DNA of 64,000 nucleotides from Kordiimonas marina (GTDB lineage: Bacteria; Pseudomonadota; Alphaproteobacteria; Sphingomonadales; Kordiimonadaceae), in the NCBI RefSeq assembly GCF_023006325.1, contig NZ_JAINDF010000008.1:62001-126000 (forward strand), in the 5' to 3' direction. The notes beneath the pieces are model-generated. The model worked only from the letters and a program-made list of their open reading frames with translations. It did not search any database and was not told where the DNA came from. Within the stretch, counting starts at the first letter, position 1; each line of letters starts with the position of its first letter. The translations under genes and the position numbers were made by a program. This document shows, one piece after another, positions 17,869-26,724 of this stretch.

Positions 17869-18351
17869 ATGAAAACGAAACTGATTATAGGATGGCGTGA
17901 ATGGGTGGGCTTGCCCGCGTTCGGGATCGAGGCGATCAAGGCCAAGATCGACACCGGCGCCAAAACCTCCGCGCTCCATGCCTATGACGTGACGACGCAC
18001 AAGAGCCACGGCCAGGAATGGGCCGAGTTCTTCATTCACCCGGTACAGAAACGCAAGCGCCCGGAAATCCGCTGCAAGGCCCCGGTGGTTGATGAAAAGC
18101 TGATCAAAAGCTCGAACGGCCTGTCCGAGCTTCGGCTTGTGGTGTCGACCGAACTTCAGCTCGGCCCCTTCACCCGCACGGTTCAGCTGACACTGACCAA
18201 CCGGGACGAAATGGGCTTCCGCATGCTGATCGGGCGCGAGGCGCTGAAGGGCCAATATATAGTCGATAGCGGCGTGTCGTACGGCCTGGGGGACCGGGCC
18301 GATGACGGCATGATCGCAATTTTGGAAGAACTTGAGGAAGGTGGGGCCTGA
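17869..18351 (+). CDS. RimB-like retropepsin-fold protease (Zn_protease / PF05618 family)
   Basis: A 160-residue protein of the family often labelled 'ATP-dependent zinc protease', which contains a retropepsin-like aspartic motif. [14 protein letters not shown] (about residues 24-37) supplies the D-T-G signature, and later [17 protein letters not shown] matches the conserved second half. The start at 17869 was chosen because homology begins at [12 protein letters not shown]; the in-frame extension to 17725 is GC-rich and unlike the family. Its stop overlaps the rimK start (TGATG), so the two are translationally coupled. In Pseudomonas, rimB modulates RimK-dependent glutamylation of ribosomal protein S6; a similar role is likely but inferred. 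Confidence 0.85.
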   Translation: MKTKLIIGWREWVGLPAFGIEAIKAKIDTGAKTSALHAYDVTTHKSHGQEWAEFFIHPVQKRKRPEIRCKAPVVDEKLIKSSNGLSELRLVVSTELQLGPFTRTVQLTLTNRDEMGFRMLIGREALKGQYIVDSGVSYGLGDRADDGMIAILEELEEGGA

Positions 18352-19370
18352 TGGCAACGACCGATATAAACGGATCGAACGACGGTGAAGCGTATGACGA
18401 GCGCGAGGAAGGGATGGAAACCTCAGCGCCCGCGCCGAAAGACGATGCGCCCGACCCCGGCAAGATGAAGATCGCGCTTCTGACCCGCAACCCGAACCTT
18501 TATTCGCACCAGCGGCTGATGGAGGTGGCGCGGGCCCGCGGGCACGTGATCGACCCGATCGACACCCTGAAGGTCTATATCAACATCGCCTCCCACCGGC
18601 CGGAAATGCGCTACAAGGGCGAGGTGCTTGAAGGCTATGACGCGGTGATCCCGCGGATCGGCGCCTCGGTCACCTTCTTCGGTACCGCCGTCTTGCGCCA
18701 GTTTGAGATGATGGGGGTTTACCCGCTCAATGAATCGGTGGCGATCAGCCGCTCGCGCGACAAGCTCAGAAGCTTCCAGCTTCTGTCCCGCAAGGGCGTG
18801 GGCCTGCCGGTGACGGCCTTCTCCCACGGCACCTCGGAAGCCGATGACCTGCTCGATATGGTCGGCGGCCCGCCGGTGATCATCAAGCTGCTCGAAGGCA
18901 CGCAGGGCGTCGGCGTCGTGCTGGCTGACACGCGCGATGCCGCCCGCTCGATGATCCAGGCGTTCGGCAAGCTGAAGGCCAACGTGCTGGTGCAGGAATT
19001 CATCAAGGAAGCCGGCGGCAAGGATATCCGCTGCCTGGTGGTGGGCGACAAGGTCGTCGCCTCAATGATGCGCAAGGGCGCGGACGGCGACTTCCGGTCC
19101 AACCTGCACCGGGGCGGCACCGCCCGGCAGATCAAGATCACGCCGGAGGAACGCTCCACCGCCGTGCGCGCCGCGCGCGCCATGGGCCTCAATGTCGCGG
19201 GCGTCGATATGCTGCGCTCCAACCACGGCCCGGTGGTGATGGAAGTCAACAGCTCACCGGGGCTTGAAGGTGTGGAGAAAGCCACGGGCATCGATGTCGC
19301 CGGCAAGATCATCGACTTCATCGAAAAGAACGCCCGCCACGGCCGCACCAAAACCAAGGGCAGGGGCTGA
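18351..19370 (+). CDS. rimK: RimK-family alpha-L-glutamate ligase
   Basis: A 339-residue ATP-grasp ligase that, in E. coli and Pseudomonas, adds glutamates to the C-terminus of ribosomal protein S6. After an acidic, probably disordered N-terminal 38 residues, the RimK core starts at [18 protein letters not shown]. The region [19 protein letters not shown], the ATP-site [18 protein letters not shown] and the C-terminal metal-binding [13 protein letters not shown] are all present. Its start overlaps the preceding stop and its stop overlaps the next start (TGATG at both ends), so three genes form one coupled unit. The N-terminal extension exceeds the usual ~300-residue length; an internal start at the MKIALL methionine is possible. 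Confidence 0.93.
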   Translation: MATTDINGSNDGEAYDEREEGMETSAPAPKDDAPDPGKMKIALLTRNPNLYSHQRLMEVARARGHVIDPIDTLKVYINIASHRPEMRYKGEVLEGYDAVIPRIGASVTFFGTAVLRQFEMMGVYPLNESVAISRSRDKLRSFQLLSRKGVGLPVTAFSHGTSEADDLLDMVGGPPVIIKLLEGTQGVGVVLADTRDAARSMIQAFGKLKANVLVQEFIKEAGGKDIRCLVVGDKVVASMMRKGADGDFRSNLHRGGTARQIKITPEERSTAVRAARAMGLNVAGVDMLRSNHGPVVMEVNSSPGLEGVEKATGIDVAGKIIDFIEKNARHGRTKTKGRG

Positions 19371-20407
19371 TGGCCAAGCGGGACCCATATGAGATCGCAG
19401 GTCATGTGATCCCGGCGGGGAAGCGCGAGTCCTTCACGCTCGACCTGCCCGGCCAGTCCCGCTATACGCCGCTCGCCATGCCGGTGCATGTGATCCACGG
19501 CCGCTCGGAAGGGCCGGTGATGTTCATCTCCGCCGCCATCCACGGCGATGAGATCAACGGCATCGAGATCATCCGCCAGCTTTTGAAGCACAAGACCTTG
19601 AACCGGCTCAAAGGCACGCTGATCTGCGTGCCGGTCGTTAATATGCACGGCTTCCTCAACCACACCCGCTACCTGCCGGACGGGCGCGACCTCAACCGCG
19701 CCTTTCCGGGGTCCGAGCATGGTTCGCTCGCGTCCCGTGTCGCCAACGTGTTCCGGCGTGAGATTATCGACCGCTCGGATTACGGCATCGACCTGCACAC
19801 GGGTGCGAACCACCGCACCAATTTCCCGCATATCCGCGCCAACATGGCGGACGCGGAAACCGCCCGGCTCGCCCGCGCCTTCAACACCGCGGTGATCGTC
19901 AATTCCGACCTGCGGGACGGGTCTTTGCGCGGCTACGGGGTTGAGAAGGACATCCCGATCCTGCTGTATGAAGCCTCGGAAGCCATGCGGTTTGAACGCC
20001 TGCCGGTGCAGGCCGGGGTGCGCGGCATCATGAATGTCCTCGCGGCGGTGGGGATGATCAAGCGCACCCAGAAACGCCGCCCGCACGTGACGGTGGAGGC
20101 CGAAGCCTCCCACTGGATCAGAAGCCAGAACAGCGGCATCCTCAGCCACCCCATCGCGCTGGGCAGGCGTGTGCACGCGGGCGACACGCTCGCCTATGTC
20201 TCGGACCTTCTGGGCGGCGATGAAGTGCCGATCCGCGCCCGTGAAAACGGCGTGGTCATCGGCCGCTCGAACCTGCCCATCGTCAATGAAGGCGACGCCC
20301 TGTTCCACATCGCCGAATTCGCCGACGCCGCCCACGCCCATAAGACCGTCAAGCGGTTCGAGCAGTCCTTGGAAGGCCTGGGCGAAGGGGATTACCCGGC
20401 GGAGTGA
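19370..20407 (+). CDS. AstE/AspA-family zinc hydrolase of the RimK cluster
   Basis: A 345-residue member of the succinylglutamate desuccinylase/aspartoacylase family (M14-like). Zinc ligands are visible in AAIHGDEINGIEI (H-x-x-E, near residues 62-74) and in GIDLHTGANHRTNFPHIRAN. The C-terminal ~75 residues form a small beta-rich, lipoyl-like domain (SGILSHPIALGRRVHAGD onward) typical of the AspA-like subgroup. Coupled start with rimK (TGATG) and a GTGA overlap with the following gene. The conserved neighbourhood suggests that it removes or trims acyl/glutamyl groups related to RimK action; this is an inference, and the real substrate is unknown. Catalytic AstE of arginine catabolism is less likely given the distance from astAB. 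Confidence 0.82.
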   Translation: MAKRDPYEIAGHVIPAGKRESFTLDLPGQSRYTPLAMPVHVIHGRSEGPVMFISAAIHGDEINGIEIIRQLLKHKTLNRLKGTLICVPVVNMHGFLNHTRYLPDGRDLNRAFPGSEHGSLASRVANVFRREIIDRSDYGIDLHTGANHRTNFPHIRANMADAETARLARAFNTAVIVNSDLRDGSLRGYGVEKDIPILLYEASEAMRFERLPVQAGVRGIMNVLAAVGMIKRTQKRRPHVTVEAEASHWIRSQNSGILSHPIALGRRVHAGDTLAYVSDLLGGDEVPIRARENGVVIGRSNLPIVNEGDALFHIAEFADAAHAHKTVKRFEQSLEGLGEGDYPAE

Positions 20408-20874
20408 GGGGTGAGACAGGCATACTCAGGCATTCTTTAGGCCCTTTGATAATCTTTGGAAGTGTTCCGGCGTTTGCGCTTGTCATGCTTTTGGTCGCGT
20501 CTTGGCGTTATGGGACCCCGATTGACATTAGTGGGGTAGCGCTGGTGATCGGAGTATTTGTCTTCTTGGTCGCATGGAACAGGGGCACCTATGTGGTGCT
20601 GACAAGCGATGCGCTGGTTTATCGCCGCTTCTTCCTGCTGAATGCTGTGATTCAGCGAGAAGACATTGCGAAGGCTACTGCCATTGCTCAGTTTGAAATC
20701 CGAGCAGGAAAACTGCCATTCCGTGTTGAACTATACCGGGAGGCTGAGAAACAACCGGTCTTCTTGATCAACCTGAAACCGTTTCCGCTTGAGGCGATTG
20801 AGCAGCTATTTGAATGGTTACCCAACCTAGACCGTTCGAAATTTAAAACTCGGCTGGTATCGGACGATATATAA
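20404..20874 (+). CDS. Small membrane protein with a PH-like cytoplasmic tail, unknown function
   Basis: A 156-residue protein that I do not recognise as a named family. Two hydrophobic segments (about residues 12-35 and 42-60) are followed by an Arg/Tyr-rich turn (YRRFFLLNAVIQREDI) and a mixed alpha/beta region resembling bacterial PH-like domains. The assigned GTG overlaps the preceding stop in GTGA, favouring translational coupling to the AstE-like gene, though a downstream TTG at 20446 cannot be excluded. Base composition is visibly lower in G+C than in the flanking genes, so it may be a later addition to the operon. A palindromic repeat starts five bases after the stop. Confidence 0.6.
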   Translation: MRGETGILRHSLGPLIIFGSVPAFALVMLLVASWRYGTPIDISGVALVIGVFVFLVAWNRGTYVVLTSDALVYRRFFLLNAVIQREDIAKATAIAQFEIRAGKLPFRVELYREAEKQPVFLINLKPFPLEAIEQLFEWLPNLDRSKFKTRLVSDDI

Positions 20875-20878
20875 TTCT

Positions 20879-20975
20879 TCGTCATTCGCCGACTTGATCG
20901 GCGAATCTAGGGCCGCGGAATTATCCGGTTAGCATTGGTGTTCCTGGGCCCGCCTATCAAGTCGGCGGGTGACGA
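20879..20975. repeat. Dispersed inverted-pair palindromic repeat, copy A
   Basis: About 97 bases made of two units in inverted orientation. The left unit (20879-20911) begins TCGTCATTCGCCGACTTGAT and continues CGGCGAATCTAGG. The right unit (about 20940-20975) is its approximate reverse complement ending GGGTGACGA. Each unit is itself a hairpin with stem CGCCGA/TCGGCG around CTTGA. It lies between the RimK-cluster tail gene and the LysR gene (convergent ends), and is homologous to copies at 26619, 48753 and, more distantly, 51105. Confidence 0.85.
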
Positions 20976-20994
20976 GTGGGGAGGGTGGCCCTCC

Positions 20995-21891
20995 TTACCC
21001 TTCCACCGCGTCCCCGGCGTTCATCGGCACCTGCTCTTCAGCGATCGTCCTCAGGCCTTCGAGCGCGGTGGCCATCACCGCCGCGTCGGCTTCTTCGGAA
21101 TAGGCGGCGTAGGTGCGGTAGGAAAAGGTCGGGGCGTCCCCAACCGTATGCAGCCGTCCGGCGGCGATGTGGGGGGCGGCGATCCTGAGCGGGAAATAGC
21201 CGCTCGCCGGATTCTCGAGCAGATAGTCTATCCCCAGCGTGCCGACATCCAGGTGCAGGCCGGGCAGGATCAGGTCCGGGAAATTGAGGCTGTGGTCGGC
21301 GCGGAATTCGGGGCCCCAATCGACATAGACATAATCGTCCGGTGGCAGGCCCGCGCCTTCCGCCCGCACGCCTTCAGGTCCGTTCGAGACCATCACCAGA
21401 TGTTCCTCAAACAGCTGGGCGATGCGGATGCCGGGCCGGGGGACCGGCCGGTACAGGATGGCGAGGTCGAGGACGCCATTGTTCAGCCGCTCCATCAGAA
21501 GCTCCGACGCCGCCGCCATTTGGGTGCGGAGCGCCACATGGGGCGCGGCTGCGCGCATCCAGGGCAGGAAATTCAGCACATAGCCGTGCCACAGGCTCGG
21601 CTGCGCGCCGATGGTGATGGCGACGTCATGGCCTTCCGGCAGCGCGACCTCCAGCTTGGCCTGCTGCCATATCTTGATAAACGCCCGCGCGTGTTTCTGG
21701 AACTGGCGGCCCGCGGGGGTGAGGCTCGCGCCCGCCTTTGAACGCTCAAACAGCGTCTGCCCCAGCTGCTGTTCCAGCACCTTGATGCGCATGCTGACGG
21801 TGGACTGGGTGACGTAAATCTTCTCCGCCGCGGCGACGAAGCTGCCGGTGTCGACAACGGCGAGAAAGGTGCGGGCGTGATCGATATCCAT
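20995..21891 (-). CDS. LysR-family transcriptional regulator
   Basis: A 298-residue LysR-type regulator. The N-terminal winged helix-turn-helix covers residues 1-60 (ARTFLAVVDTGSFVAAAEKI, then VTQSTVSMRIKVLEQQLG), followed by a periplasmic-binding-protein-like effector domain to the C-terminus. There is no divergent neighbour; the next gene upstream on the same strand is the MFS permease, 236 bases away, so the usual divergent-target rule gives no clue. The interval before its start contains an AT-rich AGATATATCGATAAA stretch that could be a promoter. Effector and targets are unknown. Confidence 0.92.
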   Translation of the reverse strand: MDIDHARTFLAVVDTGSFVAAAEKIYVTQSTVSMRIKVLEQQLGQTLFERSKAGASLTPAGRQFQKHARAFIKIWQQAKLEVALPEGHDVAITIGAQPSLWHGYVLNFLPWMRAAAPHVALRTQMAAASELLMERLNNGVLDLAILYRPVPRPGIRIAQLFEEHLVMVSNGPEGVRAEGAGLPPDDYVYVDWGPEFRADHSLNFPDLILPGLHLDVGTLGIDYLLENPASGYFPLRIAAPHIAAGRLHTVGDAPTFSYRTYAAYSEEADAAVMATALEGLRTIAEEQVPMNAGDAVEG

Positions 21892-22043
21892 GGGTATTGT
21901 CCCCGTATCAGGCTGGCGTATGCCTATCAGATATATCGATAAATGCGGGGGATGACATCAGGAAATGTGATGAAAGCCGGACTGCCGAGCCCTGGAAAGC
22001 AGTGAGGGGAAGAGGGCGGGGCAGCCCGGCTTCATCGTATTCC

Positions 22044-22097
22044 CTGACGGTCCGAGACAGGGGAGGGAAGATAGGGAAGTCGTCCCGGGACCGTCAG
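22044..22097. other. Inverted repeat downstream of the MFS gene
   Basis: CTGACGGTCC (22044-22053) and GGACCGTCAG (22088-22097) form a perfect 10-bp inverted repeat separated by 34 purine-rich bases. It lies 31-84 bases beyond the MFS permease stop. No thymidine tract follows on either strand, so it may stabilise the 3' end rather than terminate. Confidence 0.45.
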
Positions 22098-22127
22098 AGA
22101 GGGAGGTTGCCTGTCCTGTCAGGGTGG

Positions 22128-23375
22128 TCAGGCAGCCTGTGCTTCAGCCGCGCGGAGGGTAGCCCGGCGGAAGAAGTATAGGGTGATCAGGATGCCGCCG
22201 ATCGGGATCAGCAGCAGGTAGAAGGCGGTCTGGCCGCCGAACGCGCCGAACACCCGGCCGGTGATCAGCGATCCCGTGGTGCCGCCAAGCGCGGAAAAGA
22301 TAACGATAAGCCCGGTCATCGCCGCGTGGCTGCGGGTCGGCAGGGCGGACAGGACCGCCGAATTGATCGCCGGATAGATGGGCGCCATGAACAGGCCGAT
22401 CAGCGGCAGCACGAAGGCGGCGACGGGGGCCGTGGCCCAGCTCATGTGCGCCTGCGGCTGGATGTTCGCGGCCAGCGGCAGCACCAGCAGCATCAGGCCC
22501 GCCATCAGGACGATGCACACGTTGAGGACCGCGTACCAGCTGAAGCGCGACATGACCGCCCCCGCGCTCAGGCGCCCGACGGCGATGGCGAGCGGGTAGA
22601 TGACGGCGCCGGTTTTGATGCTCATGTCCGCGGGCATGCCCAGCACTTCCTTGTTGAAGGTCGGCAGCCACGAGCCGATGCCCTGTTCGATCAGCACATA
22701 GATGAAGACCGATAGGATGAAGACGTACGCCACCGGTTCGGCCACCAGCTTGATCATGCCGAGGAAATCATCGGCGAGGCGGGTCGGGGTTTCGGCCCTG
22801 GCCTTGCTTTCATCGATGCGCGTGGTGGCGAGGATGAGGATGGTGAGCGTGCACAGCCCCGCCAGCACCCAGTAGACATTCAGCCAGGCGCTGTCCTTGG
22901 GCCCGAGGCCTTCGACGAAGCGGCCGAACAGCACCCCGCCCGTCAGTACGCCGAGCATGAAGGTGCCTTCAAGCAGGTTCATGGTGCTGGCGTGTTCGCG
23001 CCGGTCGGACGTGATGAGGCCAAGCGTCGCGAAGACGGAGACCTTCACGAAGGCGAAGGCGACGCCGGTTGCCATGAACATCAGCTTGGATGCCAGGAAC
23101 GACGGAAAGATCGGTTGCGCGACGGCTGCGAGGGTGACGAGCGCGAGCCCCGCGATCATCGATTTCTTGAACCCCAGCCGCGGCAGGAAGGAGGCGACAA
23201 CGAAGGAAACCCCGGCGATCGACAGGTCCTTGAAGGCCTCCAGGATCGCGGCTTGGGTGTGCGTCAGGTCATAATTGCGGATGACCTGCAGGATCACCGT
23301 TCCGACGCTGTTCAAGAGAATCGCGAACATGAAATAGGTCAGGAACAATGAAAGTTTGATCCGCCAGTTATGCAT
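22128..23375 (-). CDS. MFS permease of the maltose-type locus
   Basis: A 415-residue, 12-helix major facilitator superfamily transporter of the inner membrane. The first half shows LEAFKDLSIAGVSFVVASFL and a family-typical loop after helix 2, and a cytoplasmic loop (ESKARAETPTRLADDF) divides the halves. No substrate-specific motif was recognised. It is divergent from the GH65 phosphorylase and shares the TTGCAATCGATTGCAA operator, with its own -35/-10 pair on the minus strand, so it probably brings maltose or another alpha-glucobiose into the cytoplasm for phosphorolysis (inference from context). Confidence 0.85.
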   Translation of the reverse strand: MHNWRIKLSLFLTYFMFAILLNSVGTVILQVIRNYDLTHTQAAILEAFKDLSIAGVSFVVASFLPRLGFKKSMIAGLALVTLAAVAQPIFPSFLASKLMFMATGVAFAFVKVSVFATLGLITSDRREHASTMNLLEGTFMLGVLTGGVLFGRFVEGLGPKDSAWLNVYWVLAGLCTLTILILATTRIDESKARAETPTRLADDFLGMIKLVAEPVAYVFILSVFIYVLIEQGIGSWLPTFNKEVLGMPADMSIKTGAVIYPLAIAVGRLSAGAVMSRFSWYAVLNVCIVLMAGLMLLVLPLAANIQPQAHMSWATAPVAAFVLPLIGLFMAPIYPAINSAVLSALPTRSHAAMTGLIVIFSALGGTTGSLITGRVFGAFGGQTAFYLLLIPIGGILITLYFFRRATLRAAEAQAA

Positions 23376-23488
23376 GGGTTTTCCTTCCCGCGGGTGCGCG
23401 CGTCCTTCCTGTCCGAAAGCGGCGAGCGCACTTGTAGCCTAATCCACCCGGTGCCGCATGGGCTAGGGGGACCGTCTTCCCGGCCGCC

Positions 23489-23528
23489 AATATATCGCTA
23501 TTGCAATCGATTGCAAGAACGATATTAT
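23489..23528. promoter_or_regulatory. TTGCAATCGATTGCAA operator within back-to-back promoters
   Basis: A perfect 16-bp palindrome occupies 23501-23516. Each arm also works as a -35 hexamer: on the plus strand TTGCAA (23501-23506), 16 bases, TATTAT (23523-23528) toward the phosphorylase; on the minus strand TTGCAA (23516-23511), 16 bases, TATATT (23494-23489) toward the MFS gene. One repressor dimer would block both promoters. The same palindrome precedes the TonB receptor at 27961. Confidence 0.82.
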
Positions 23529-23563
23529 ACAAATCGAATCTGTTCTGGGTCAGGAGGAAGGTC

Positions 23564-25909
23564 ATGGCGGATAACGGGGCGAAAACCGGCGGTAAGGCAC
23601 CGGTGTTGGGCACGGACCCGTGGCGTGTGGCGGAGACGGCGTTCTCCGGCGACACACTCGGCGTCGTCGAATCGCTGTTTGCGCTCGCGAACGGCTATAT
23701 CGGCACGCGCGGCACGTTCGAGGAGCCTGTTACCGGTGACGTCGCCTCCACCGAAGGCACCTACCTGAATGGCGTCTACCTGCGTGAGCCGATCCATTAT
23801 GACGAAAGCGCCTACGGCTTCGCGACCCACAATAACAAGATGATCCTGGTGCCGAACGGCAAGGCCGTGGGCCTGACCGCGGGCGACGAAGCCTTCGTGC
23901 ATGGCGACAGCAGCGTGGAGGCTTACGCCCGCGCGCTCGACATGAAAGCCGGGATGCTCAGCCGCACCACGCGCTGGCGCACGAAGGCCGGTGGCGCGCT
24001 CGATATCGCAAGCCGCCGGATCGTCAGCCTCGCGCACAATCACCTGATGGCGTTTGAGTATAAAGTCACCTCGGTCGATTACGCCGGTCCGGTCAGCCTC
24101 ACCCCCGGGCTCGACGCCGGCTATGGCGGCACCGCCCGCGCAGGCGACCCGCGCGCCGGGGAGCTTTCGATCCGCGACTGCCTGATAGAGGAGATGGCCG
24201 AGACGCGCACGGATGGCGCGCTCTATACCCACCGCATCAAGGACAGCGATGTCCGTGTCGTCAGCGCGATCCGCTTCCTGACGGACGGTGCCACGGTCAC
24301 GGCGGTGCCGGTGGAAGGTGACCGCACATGCGGCACCCGGCTCACTGCCGACCTCGCACCGGGCGAGAGCCTCACGCTCACCGTCTATGTCTGGTACGGC
24401 CACGGCACGGATGCGTTCGCGCTCACCAAAACGGCTGATGCCGAACTGTTTGCGGCTGTCTCCGGAGGCTTCGCCGCGCTGGTGGCGGCGCAGGCCAAGG
24501 CCTATGACGCCTTCTGGGCCACGGCGGACATGGAAGTCGGCGGCGCGCCCGGTGTGGAGCAGGGCATGCGCTTCGGCATGTTCCATCTGTGCCAGTCCGC
24601 GGGCCGCAACGGCGACAGCAGCATCGGCTCCAAGGGGCTGACCGGCCCCGGCTATGACGGCCATTATTTCTGGGACACGGAAATCTACATCGTGCCCTTC
24701 CTGACCTACACATGCCCGGAGGTTGCGCGCTCGCTCTTGCAGTACCGCATCGGTAAGCTGGATGAGGCCCGCGCCCGCGCCCGTGAAATGGCGCACACAA
24801 AAGGCGGCTTGTTTCCGTGGCGGACCATCGGCGGGGAGGAATGCTCCAGCTATTTCCCGGCGGGCACCGCGCAGTATCATATCAATGCCGCCATTGCCTA
24901 CGCCGCGCTTCAGTATCTCACCGTCACCGAGGACTGGAGCTTCGTGCTCGAGGGCGGTGCCGAGCTATTGTTCGAGACCGCCCAGCTGTGGCTCGATCTC
25001 GGCCATTTCTCCGAGCGCCGGGGCGGCCAGTTCTGCATCCATGAAGTGACGGGGCCGGACGAATATTCGGCCATGTCCGACAATAATTTCTACACCAACG
25101 CCATGGCGCGCCATCACCTGAAGGGCGCGGCCAGGCTGGCGGCCGAGATGGCCAAGCGCGCACCTGACGCTTATGCCGCCCTTACCGCCCGCATCGGCCT
25201 CGCCGAAAGCGACGTGACGGACTGGGCGCGCGCGGCGGAGAAAATGTACCTGCCCTATGATGAGGAGTTGCAGGTCCACGCGCAGGATGACCTGTTCCTC
25301 GCCCGCCCCAAGTGGGATTTCGCCTCGACGCCCGCCGAGAATTACCCGCTGCTCCTGCATTATCACCCGCTGGTCATCTACCGGCATCAGGTGCTGAAGC
25401 AGGCGGATGTGGTGCTGGCGGACGTGCTGCTATCGGGCGCGTTTACCGAAGACGAAAAGCGCCGCGACCTCGCCTATTATGAGCCGCTGACCACGCACGA
25501 CAGCACGCTGTCCGCCTGCATTTACGCGGTGGCGAACGCCGAGGTCGGCAGCCGGGAGCGCGCCTATCATTTCTTCGAGGAAACCTACCGCATGGACCTT
25601 GAGAACCGCCACGGCAACACCCATTACGGCGTGCACACCGCCTGCATGGCGGGCAGTTGGATGGGCGTGGTGATGGGCTTTGCGGGCATGCGGCTGCAGG
25701 GTGAGGTGCTCACCTTCAAGCCCTACCTGCCGGAAGGCTGGACACATTATAGCTTCCATCTTCTGTTCAAAGGGCGGCGGCTCGATGTGCGGGTGGACGC
25801 CGAGGGAGCGCGCTACCGCGTCGCGACCGGCGCACCGCTGGTGATCCGCCATGCGGGCACAGACGTCACGGTTGGCGCGGACGCCGATACCGTGTGTGCC
25901 GCGGCCTGA
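23564..25909 (+). CDS. GH65 disaccharide phosphorylase (probably maltose phosphorylase)
   Basis: A 781-residue cytoplasmic inverting phosphorylase of glycoside hydrolase family 65. An N-terminal beta-sandwich is followed by an (alpha/alpha)6 barrel and a C-terminal beta domain. The general acid lies in EVTGPDEYSAMSDNN (E500), and the phosphate-site motif THDSTLSACIYA follows near residue 645. Products would be glucose and beta-glucose 1-phosphate, and the next gene encodes the beta-phosphoglucomutase needed to use the latter. The ATG at 23564 follows AGGAGGAAGG; an upstream in-frame ATG falls in the operator. Kojibiose, nigerose or trehalose specificity cannot be excluded from sequence alone. 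Confidence 0.9.
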   Translation: MADNGAKTGGKAPVLGTDPWRVAETAFSGDTLGVVESLFALANGYIGTRGTFEEPVTGDVASTEGTYLNGVYLREPIHYDESAYGFATHNNKMILVPNGKAVGLTAGDEAFVHGDSSVEAYARALDMKAGMLSRTTRWRTKAGGALDIASRRIVSLAHNHLMAFEYKVTSVDYAGPVSLTPGLDAGYGGTARAGDPRAGELSIRDCLIEEMAETRTDGALYTHRIKDSDVRVVSAIRFLTDGATVTAVPVEGDRTCGTRLTADLAPGESLTLTVYVWYGHGTDAFALTKTADAELFAAVSGGFAALVAAQAKAYDAFWATADMEVGGAPGVEQGMRFGMFHLCQSAGRNGDSSIGSKGLTGPGYDGHYFWDTEIYIVPFLTYTCPEVARSLLQYRIGKLDEARARAREMAHTKGGLFPWRTIGGEECSSYFPAGTAQYHINAAIAYAALQYLTVTEDWSFVLEGGAELLFETAQLWLDLGHFSERRGGQFCIHEVTGPDEYSAMSDNNFYTNAMARHHLKGAARLAAEMAKRAPDAYAALTARIGLAESDVTDWARAAEKMYLPYDEELQVHAQDDLFLARPKWDFASTPAENYPLLLHYHPLVIYRHQVLKQADVVLADVLLSGAFTEDEKRRDLAYYEPLTTHDSTLSACIYAVANAEVGSRERAYHFFEETYRMDLENRHGNTHYGVHTACMAGSWMGVVMGFAGMRLQGEVLTFKPYLPEGWTHYSFHLLFKGRRLDVRVDAEGARYRVATGAPLVIRHAGTDVTVGADADTVCAAA

Positions 25910-25939
25910 CTTTACCGACTTTCACGAAGGACCTGACTG

Positions 25940-26593
25940 ATGGCTTATGGGGCCTGCATCTTCGATCTCGACGGTGTCATCACCGACACGGCGCATTATC
26001 ATTTCCTCGCCTGGAAGCGGCTGGCGGAAAGCGTCGGCGTGCCGTTTGATGAGGAGGATAACCACCAGCTCAAGGGCGTGGGGCGTATGGAATCGCTCGC
26101 CTATATTCTGGCGAAATCGGACCGCACGTTCGATGAGGCCGCACGCGCGCGCCTCGCCGAGCAGAAGAATGACGACTATAAAAACCTGATCCGGGAGATC
26201 AGCCCCGCGGACCTGCTGCCGGGCATCCTGGACGCCTTCGATTGGCTCACCGAACGGGGCATGAAAATCGGCCTGGCGTCCGCCAGCAAGAACGCCCGCC
26301 CGGTGATCGAAAGCCTCGGGGTCGCGGACCGGTTCCATTACGTCGCCGACGCCGCCCAAATCCCGCGCGGCAAACCGGCGCCGGATATCTTCCTCGATGT
26401 CGCGACCGCCTTCGGCCTGTCACCTGAGGACTGCATCGGCGTCGAGGACGCGGCCGCCGGTGTCACCGCCATCAAGTCGGCAGGCATGATCGCGATCGGT
26501 ATCGGTGACCCGGTCATCCTGGCCCACGCCGACCTCATCCTGCCGGACACGGCAGACCTTGTGGGCAAGGGCTTTGCACCTCTGATCGGCTGA
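25940..26593 (+). CDS. pgmB: Beta-phosphoglucomutase
   Basis: A 217-residue HAD-superfamily enzyme converting beta-glucose 1-phosphate to glucose 6-phosphate (EC 5.4.2.6). The core motif FDLDGVITDTA holds the nucleophile D9 and acid/base D11. The cap domain (residues about 15-90) includes KGVGRMESL, and the other HAD motifs are ASASKNA, RGKPAPDIFL and GVEDAAAGVTAIKSAG. It begins 30 bases after the GH65 phosphorylase, and together they make a phosphorolytic route from an alpha-glucobiose to glucose 6-phosphate that saves one ATP. The glucose half would go through glucokinase at 14852. Confidence 0.94.
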   Translation: MAYGACIFDLDGVITDTAHYHFLAWKRLAESVGVPFDEEDNHQLKGVGRMESLAYILAKSDRTFDEAARARLAEQKNDDYKNLIREISPADLLPGILDAFDWLTERGMKIGLASASKNARPVIESLGVADRFHYVADAAQIPRGKPAPDIFLDVATAFGLSPEDCIGVEDAAAGVTAIKSAGMIAIGIGDPVILAHADLILPDTADLVGKGFAPLIG

Positions 26594-26618
26594 GCGGTAG
26601 TCTCTTCATTTAAATGGA

Positions 26619-26714
26619 TCGTCACTCGCCGACTTGATCGGCGAGTCTAGACGCTTGTCTCATCATATCCATTGGGGTGTTCCTGGATTCGCCGGTCAAG
26701 CCGTCGAATGACGA
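26619..26714. repeat. Dispersed inverted-pair palindromic repeat, copy B
   Basis: The left unit starts TCGTCACTCGCCGACTTGAT at 26619, and the right unit ends GTCGAATGACGA at 26714. The layout and length match copies A and C, including the spacer-side GTGTTCCTGG. It fills the gap between the convergent pgmB and LacI genes and ends 11 bases from the LacI stop, so it may act as a bidirectional 3' hairpin. Confidence 0.85.
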
Positions 26715-26724
26715 GGGTCGTTGG

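Noticed and set aside
21897-22181. 94-residue frame between LysR and MFS genes
   Set aside because: Low-complexity translation and no plausible start site; it runs into the inverted repeat.
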